Source of the DNA: Bacteroidales bacterium
Lineage (GTDB): Bacteria; Bacteroidota; Bacteroidia; Bacteroidales; UBA932
Reading direction: 5' to 3'
Assembly: GCA_017619655.1 (NCBI GenBank)
Contig: JAFZRV010000003.1
Coordinates: forward strand, 62,001-126,000
DNA length: 64,000 nucleotides
Part shown: in pieces, positions 60,439 to 64,000 of the stretch
How positions within the stretch are numbered: position 1 is the first letter of the stretch
Layout: every line of letters starts with the position of its first letter
Notes under the pieces: generated by a model
What the model was told of the DNA's origin: nothing
Seen by the model: only the letters and a program-made list of their open reading frames with translations
The model's database searches: none
Made by a program: the position numbers and the translations under genes

Positions 60439-62404
60439 CCAGCACGAAGCCGCCGCCGGCCGCCATGTGCAGCTTCAGCGGCTTGCCGGCTTTCACTTCC
60501 AGCCTGGACAGTTTATAGTCCGTCGCATTGCGCGCAGCATTGACGCCGTCCCCGAAAAGGACGGCGTTGTGCTGTCCTTTCAGGAGTTTGCCCAGGTCGA
60601 GCATGACCTCGCGCGCGTCCCAGTTGGTGAGGCCGCCGATGTACCAGGTGCTGCCGCTGCGGCGCGCCGTGACGATGTATTTCCCGATCTCGCCCTGCAG
60701 GATGCGGGTCTCGTCCCACACGGTCGGGATGGCGGTGATGAAATCGGTGGTCTGCTGCTCCTTCATGTAGGCGCTGGGGTTGTCGCAGAGCATCACCAGC
60801 GGCGAGTCGAAGATGATGTATTCGGCGACCTGGCGGGCGCGGGTACCCTGGCTCGTCGGGTTGCTGTTGTTGGGCACGTATTCATCCCGGAGCTGGTTGC
60901 GCATGGCGCCCTGCGTGTAGTCCACGGGGCCGGAGAGCTGGCGGATGAAGGGGAAGGTCACATCGTATTCCACCATGTCGTCCTTCGACCATTTCATCTG
61001 CTCCAGGCCCCAGACGCCCTCGAAGTTGATGACGTTCGGCCAGGTGCGGTTCATGCCGGCGGGCTTGTACATGCCGTGGTAGTCCACCAGCAGCTCGTGC
61101 CGGGCGCAGGTTTCGGCGATGCGGTAGAGCATCTCGGTCACGGGCTGGTCGTCCCGGTTCATGAAGTCGACCTTGAAGCCCTTGACGCCCATCTTGCCGT
61201 AGGTCTTGCAGGCCTTCTCGAGGTCCTTGTCGAGCACGTAGCACACGGCCCAGAGGATGAGGTCGACGTGCTTGGCCGCGGCATAGCTGCACAACTCCTT
61301 GAGGTCGATCTCCTTCTGGATCTTCATGATGTCGAGCGGATCCGACCATCCTTCGTCGAGCACCACGTATTCGATGCCGTTGGCGGAAGCGAAGTCGATG
61401 TAGTATTTATAGGTCTGCGTGTTGATGCCGGATTCGAAATCGACGCCGGTGATGTTCCAGTCGTTCCACCAGTCCCAGGCCACCTTGCCGGGCCTGATCC
61501 AGGAGATGTCTTTCACGCGGCTGGGCGAAGCGGTCAGCCAGACGAGGTTGTTGACGGGCAGCTGGGTCTCTTTCTCGGCGATGGCCAGGAGGCGCCAGGG
61601 GAAATAGCGCGGCGCCTTCTTCGAGGCGTTCTCGCCGATGACGGCCAGCTTGTCGGAATACGTGTCCACGTAGACCTGTCCGCGCGTCGCCGTCGCGTGG
61701 GTCTTTTCCGGGACGGGGGCGAAATCACCCTTCAGCGAGAGGCCCGGGCCCTTGCGGAGGAACATGCCGGGATAGGATTCGATGTCGGAGTCGGTGATTT
61801 CCACACGCAGGTCTCCTTCCAGGCAGACCAGCAGCGGCGTGAAGGCGGGCTGGTCGGGGCGGAAGGCGCTCAGCGGCGCCACGGTGTAGCGGCTTTCGAA
61901 CGACGTGGCGTAGGGGTTTTTGGTGCCGGTGCTGTACGGCACGTAGGTCGTGTAGTCGCGGCTGAAGTTGAATTCGGCGCACTCGGCGGTCACGCAAGCG
62001 CCCTTTTTGACCGAAGTCGACCAGAAGCGGTAGCCCACGCCTTCGCCGTCATAGGCGCGGAAGGTCAGGCCCCATCCGTCGCCCAGGTCCAGGGTGAGCT
62101 GGTTGTAGCACTCGTTCAGGGAGGCCTGCCGCCACAGCGGGGAAGGGACGGACCCTTTCACTTTTTCCGTCTTGGCCGACTTGACCTTGGCGTCCAGGCC
62201 GATGATCTTCCCGTCGACAGTCATCGAGACGGCGGAGGGGGCCAGGACTTCCTTGCCCTCGTGGGTCACGCTCCAGACGATCTGCCGTCCGGCGTCGACC
62301 GTGACTTCCGTCTTGCGGTCGGGTGAAGTCAGTTTGTAAACCTTGGCGTCTGCGCCGGCTGCGGTCAGCGCGACCAGCAGGAGAAAAGTGAGAATCCGTT
62401 TCAT
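60428..62404 (-). CDS. GH97 alpha-glycosidase (SusB-related family)
   Basis: A 658-residue secreted enzyme with a signal peptide (MKRILTFLLLVALTAAGADA). Glycoside hydrolase family 97 includes the alpha-glucosidase SusB and alpha-galactosidases. The N-terminal beta-sandwich (about 22-280) precedes the barrel, in which AWDWWNDWNITGVDFESGINTQTYKYYIDFA, YVVLDEGWSD, GVKGFKVDFMNRDDQ and NVINFEGVWGLEQMKWS are conserved. The Asp in KVDFM falls where retaining GH97 members have their nucleophile and where inverting SusB lacks it, so alpha-galactosidase-like retention is possible; this is inference without an alignment. It overlaps trpB tail-to-tail by 11 bp and is divergent from the metallopeptidase gene. 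Confidence 0.9.
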   Translation of the reverse strand: MKRILTFLLLVALTAAGADAKVYKLTSPDRKTEVTVDAGRQIVWSVTHEGKEVLAPSAVSMTVDGKIIGLDAKVKSAKTEKVKGSVPSPLWRQASLNECYNQLTLDLGDGWGLTFRAYDGEGVGYRFWSTSVKKGACVTAECAEFNFSRDYTTYVPYSTGTKNPYATSFESRYTVAPLSAFRPDQPAFTPLLVCLEGDLRVEITDSDIESYPGMFLRKGPGLSLKGDFAPVPEKTHATATRGQVYVDTYSDKLAVIGENASKKAPRYFPWRLLAIAEKETQLPVNNLVWLTASPSRVKDISWIRPGKVAWDWWNDWNITGVDFESGINTQTYKYYIDFASANGIEYVVLDEGWSDPLDIMKIQKEIDLKELCSYAAAKHVDLILWAVCYVLDKDLEKACKTYGKMGVKGFKVDFMNRDDQPVTEMLYRIAETCARHELLVDYHGMYKPAGMNRTWPNVINFEGVWGLEQMKWSKDDMVEYDVTFPFIRQLSGPVDYTQGAMRNQLRDEYVPNNSNPTSQGTRARQVAEYIIFDSPLVMLCDNPSAYMKEQQTTDFITAIPTVWDETRILQGEIGKYIVTARRSGSTWYIGGLTNWDAREVMLDLGKLLKGQHNAVLFGDGVNAARNATDYKLSRLEVKAGKPLKLHMAAGGGFVLVIE

Positions 62405-62424
62405 ATTCCAGTCAGTTATTCAGA

Positions 62425-62453
62425 CAAATTTACGAAGAATCTTGCTATATTTG
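62425..62453. promoter_or_regulatory. Interlocked divergent promoters, GH97 and metallopeptidase
   Basis: The minus-strand -7 box TAAATTTG (62432 to 62425) faces GH97, and the plus-strand TATATTTG (62446-62453) faces the metallopeptidase gene. They are 13 bp apart, so the -33 zone of each overlaps the -7 zone of the other and the two promoters probably compete for polymerase. Confidence 0.55.
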
Positions 62454-62476
62454 TAGTCAGACTAAGCACTTTTACT

Positions 62477-63349
62477 ATGAAACTCGACGGAAGACGCGTA
62501 AGTACGAATGTGGACGACCGCAGGGGCAGAAGCTCCGCCGGCGCCATCGGCGGCCTCGGTATCGGCGGCCTCATCATCGTTGGACTTTTGACCTGGCTGC
62601 TGGGCGGCGACCCGACGACGGTCATCCAGGAGGCCGGCCAGGTGCTGGGCGGCAGCACGCAGATGGCGGAAGGCTACACGCCGACGCCCGAGGAAGAAGA
62701 GCTGGCCACTTTCGCCAAGCAGATCCTCGCCGGTACGGAGGACGTCTGGACGGCCATTTTCAAGGCCAACGGCCTGACCTACCAGCCCCCGACGCTGGTG
62801 CTCTTCTCGGGTGCCGTGCAATCGGGTTGCGGCGGCGCCACCTCGCAGTCCGGTCCTTTCTACTGCAGCGCGGACCAGTGCGTCTACCTCGACCTGTCGT
62901 TCTTCACGTCCATGAAGAAGCAAATCGGCGCTGACGGGGACTTCGCCTATGCCTATGTGATCGCCCATGAGGTGGGCCACCACGTGCAGAACCAGCTCGG
63001 TACGCTGGGCAAGGCGCACCAGCAGATGGCCCGTTATAAAGCCAACAGCAAGGAATACAACCAGATCAGTGTCCGCCTCGAACTGCAGGCCGACTTCTAT
63101 GCCGGCGTTTGGGCGCACCACGACAACGAGATGTTCGGTTCCCTCGAACCGGGCGATATCGACGAAGGCCTGGCCGTGGCCGCCAAGATCGGCGACGACT
63201 ACCTGCAGAAGCAGGCTTACGGCTACACCGTACCGGATTCGTTCAACCACGGCACGTCGGCCCAGCGTTCGAAGTGGCTGAAGAAAGGCATCGCCACGGG
63301 CGACCCGTCGCAGGGCGATACTTTCTCGATTGCCTATAATTCCCTCTAA
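62477..63349 (+). CDS. Neutral zinc metallopeptidase, YpfJ family
   Basis: A 290-residue membrane-anchored protein. A Gly-rich segment and one transmembrane helix (about 25-45, GGLGIGGLIIVGLLTWLLGG) follow a short basic start MKLDGRRVSTNVDDRRG, typical of the YpfJ/zinicin-like family. The zinc site is in VIAHEVGHHVQNQLG (HExxH type with an extra His), and a downstream LELQADFYAGVW supplies the probable third ligand. Substrates of the family are unknown. The adenosylhomocysteinase gene follows 8 bp later. Confidence 0.9.
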   Translation: MKLDGRRVSTNVDDRRGRSSAGAIGGLGIGGLIIVGLLTWLLGGDPTTVIQEAGQVLGGSTQMAEGYTPTPEEEELATFAKQILAGTEDVWTAIFKANGLTYQPPTLVLFSGAVQSGCGGATSQSGPFYCSADQCVYLDLSFFTSMKKQIGADGDFAYAYVIAHEVGHHVQNQLGTLGKAHQQMARYKANSKEYNQISVRLELQADFYAGVWAHHDNEMFGSLEPGDIDEGLAVAAKIGDDYLQKQAYGYTVPDSFNHGTSAQRSKWLKKGIATGDPSQGDTFSIAYNSL

Positions 63350-63357
63350 TCTTCTGC

Positions 63358-64000
63358 ATGGACAGCGAAATCAGAAATGCGGTCCTGTGGCCGGACGGCG
63401 CGCTCAAGATCGAATGGGTGCGCCATCACATGCCCCTGCTCAACGGCCTGGAGGCTGAGTTCCGTACAGAAAAACCCTTCGCCGGCCTGAAGGTGGCCCT
63501 CTCGGTCCACCTGGAAGCCAAGACGGCCTACCTGTGCAAGGTACTCGCCGCGGGTGGCGCCGACATGTATGTCACGGGCAGCAATCCGCTTTCCACGCAG
63601 GACGACGTGGCGGCAGCCCTCGTCCAAGACGGGCTCAACGTCTTCGCCTGGCACGGCGCCACGCCGGCCGAATATGAGGCGCACATCCGCCGTGTGCTGG
63701 AGGTCGGCCCGAACGTGATCATCGACGACGGCGGCGACCTGGTCTCGCTGATGCATGCGGAATACCGCTCGCTGCTGCCGGGCGTGATCGGCGGCTGCGA
63801 GGAAACGACCACCGGCATCCTGCGCCTGATGACGATGAACCGGGCCCGCAAGCTGGAATTCCCGATGATGCTCGTCAACAACGCGGACTGCAAGCACCTG
63901 TTCGACAACCGCTACGGAACGGGCCAGAGCGTCTGGGACGGCATCAACCGGACCACCAACCTCATTGTGGCCGGCAAGACCGTCGTCGTGGCGGGTTACG
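63358..64000 (+). CDS. ahcY: Adenosylhomocysteinase, 5' part (cut by the window edge)
   Basis: The first 214 codons of S-adenosylhomocysteine hydrolase, which splits SAH into homocysteine and adenosine and so relieves product inhibition of methyltransferases. Visible motifs include LKVALSVHLEAKTAYLCKVLAAGGADMYVTGSNPLSTQDDVAAAL and GGCEETTTGILRL, the substrate-domain signature, with the NADKHLFDNRYGTGQS-like segment (NNADCKHLFDNRYGTGQSVWDGI) leading into the NAD-binding domain. The frame is open to position 64000, where it breaks off at VVVAGY, just before the expected GxGxxG. Confidence 0.94.
   Translation, partial: MDSEIRNAVLWPDGALKIEWVRHHMPLLNGLEAEFRTEKPFAGLKVALSVHLEAKTAYLCKVLAAGGADMYVTGSNPLSTQDDVAAALVQDGLNVFAWHGATPAEYEAHIRRVLEVGPNVIIDDGGDLVSLMHAEYRSLLPGVIGGCEETTTGILRLMTMNRARKLEFPMMLVNNADCKHLFDNRYGTGQSVWDGINRTTNLIVAGKTVVVAGY

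Overview
The window is a gene-dense, GC-rich stretch of chromosome from a member of the Bacteroidota, most likely order Bacteroidales. The evidence is a SusC/SusD/SusE-type starch locus, many lipoproteins with a short N-terminal Cys lipobox, and promoters carrying the Bacteroidota -7 box TAnnTTTG. A lineage below order cannot be fixed from the sequence alone, although the high GC rules out a typical low-GC Bacteroides. No rRNA or tRNA gene was recognised, and no gene-free stretch exceeds about 270 bp.

Region 1 (1-15.5 kb) is a starch/maltodextrin utilisation locus. A minus-strand operon encodes a maltose-type MFS permease, SusC, SusD and an oversized SusE/F-like surface glycan-binding lipoprotein. 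Three GH13 lipoproteins flank a palindrome-rich divergent control region: one SusG-like on the plus strand, and one SusA-like plus a second amylase on the minus strand. A GC-poor ribbon-helix-helix/PIN toxin-antitoxin pair sits inside the locus. A GH77 4-alpha-glucanotransferase (22.3-24.4 kb) and a GH97 glucosidase (60.4-62.4 kb) are unlinked parts of the same carbohydrate economy.

Region 2 (15.5-33.8 kb) holds a secreted serine hydrolase, a C26 amidotransferase, an unknown lipoprotein plus DUF5723-like pair, a dicarboxylate symporter, RadA, PrmC, Ddl, PBP1A, TopA, an Lrp-type regulator and IspD. Region 3 (33.9-42.4 kb) is the rod-shape operon mreB-mreC-mreD-PBP2-rodA followed by gcvP. Region 4 (42.4-49.95 kb) holds a small outer-membrane protein, an SPFH protein paired with a 55-residue Arc-like DNA-binding protein that is easily missed, an arylsulfotransferase-like lipoprotein pair, smpB-pgk, a lactonase-fold protein and an acyl-ACP thioesterase.

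Region 5 (49.98-51.27 kb) is the most striking part. A GC-poor HUH (Y1/RAYT-type) transposase gene is bracketed by 28-bp palindromes TGGCACAAA-N10-TTTGTGCCA that recur at an exact 51-bp period. A 95% identical inverted copy of the left-hand dimer lies at 44.1 kb. This looks like a resident REP/RAYT system.

Region 6 (51.3-64 kb) is a translationally coupled cluster (methyltransferase, lgt, CapA-like, CorC-like, miaA, SGNH hydrolase), followed by a YidE/AspT-type transporter. Next comes a TrpB gene preceded by a textbook transcription attenuator: a 15-residue leader peptide with three consecutive Trp codons and a terminator hairpin. GH97, a YpfJ-type metallopeptidase and the 5' part of adenosylhomocysteinase end the window. 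Several promoters place the -7 box only 4-8 bp before the start codon, suggesting leaderless or nearly leaderless mRNAs.
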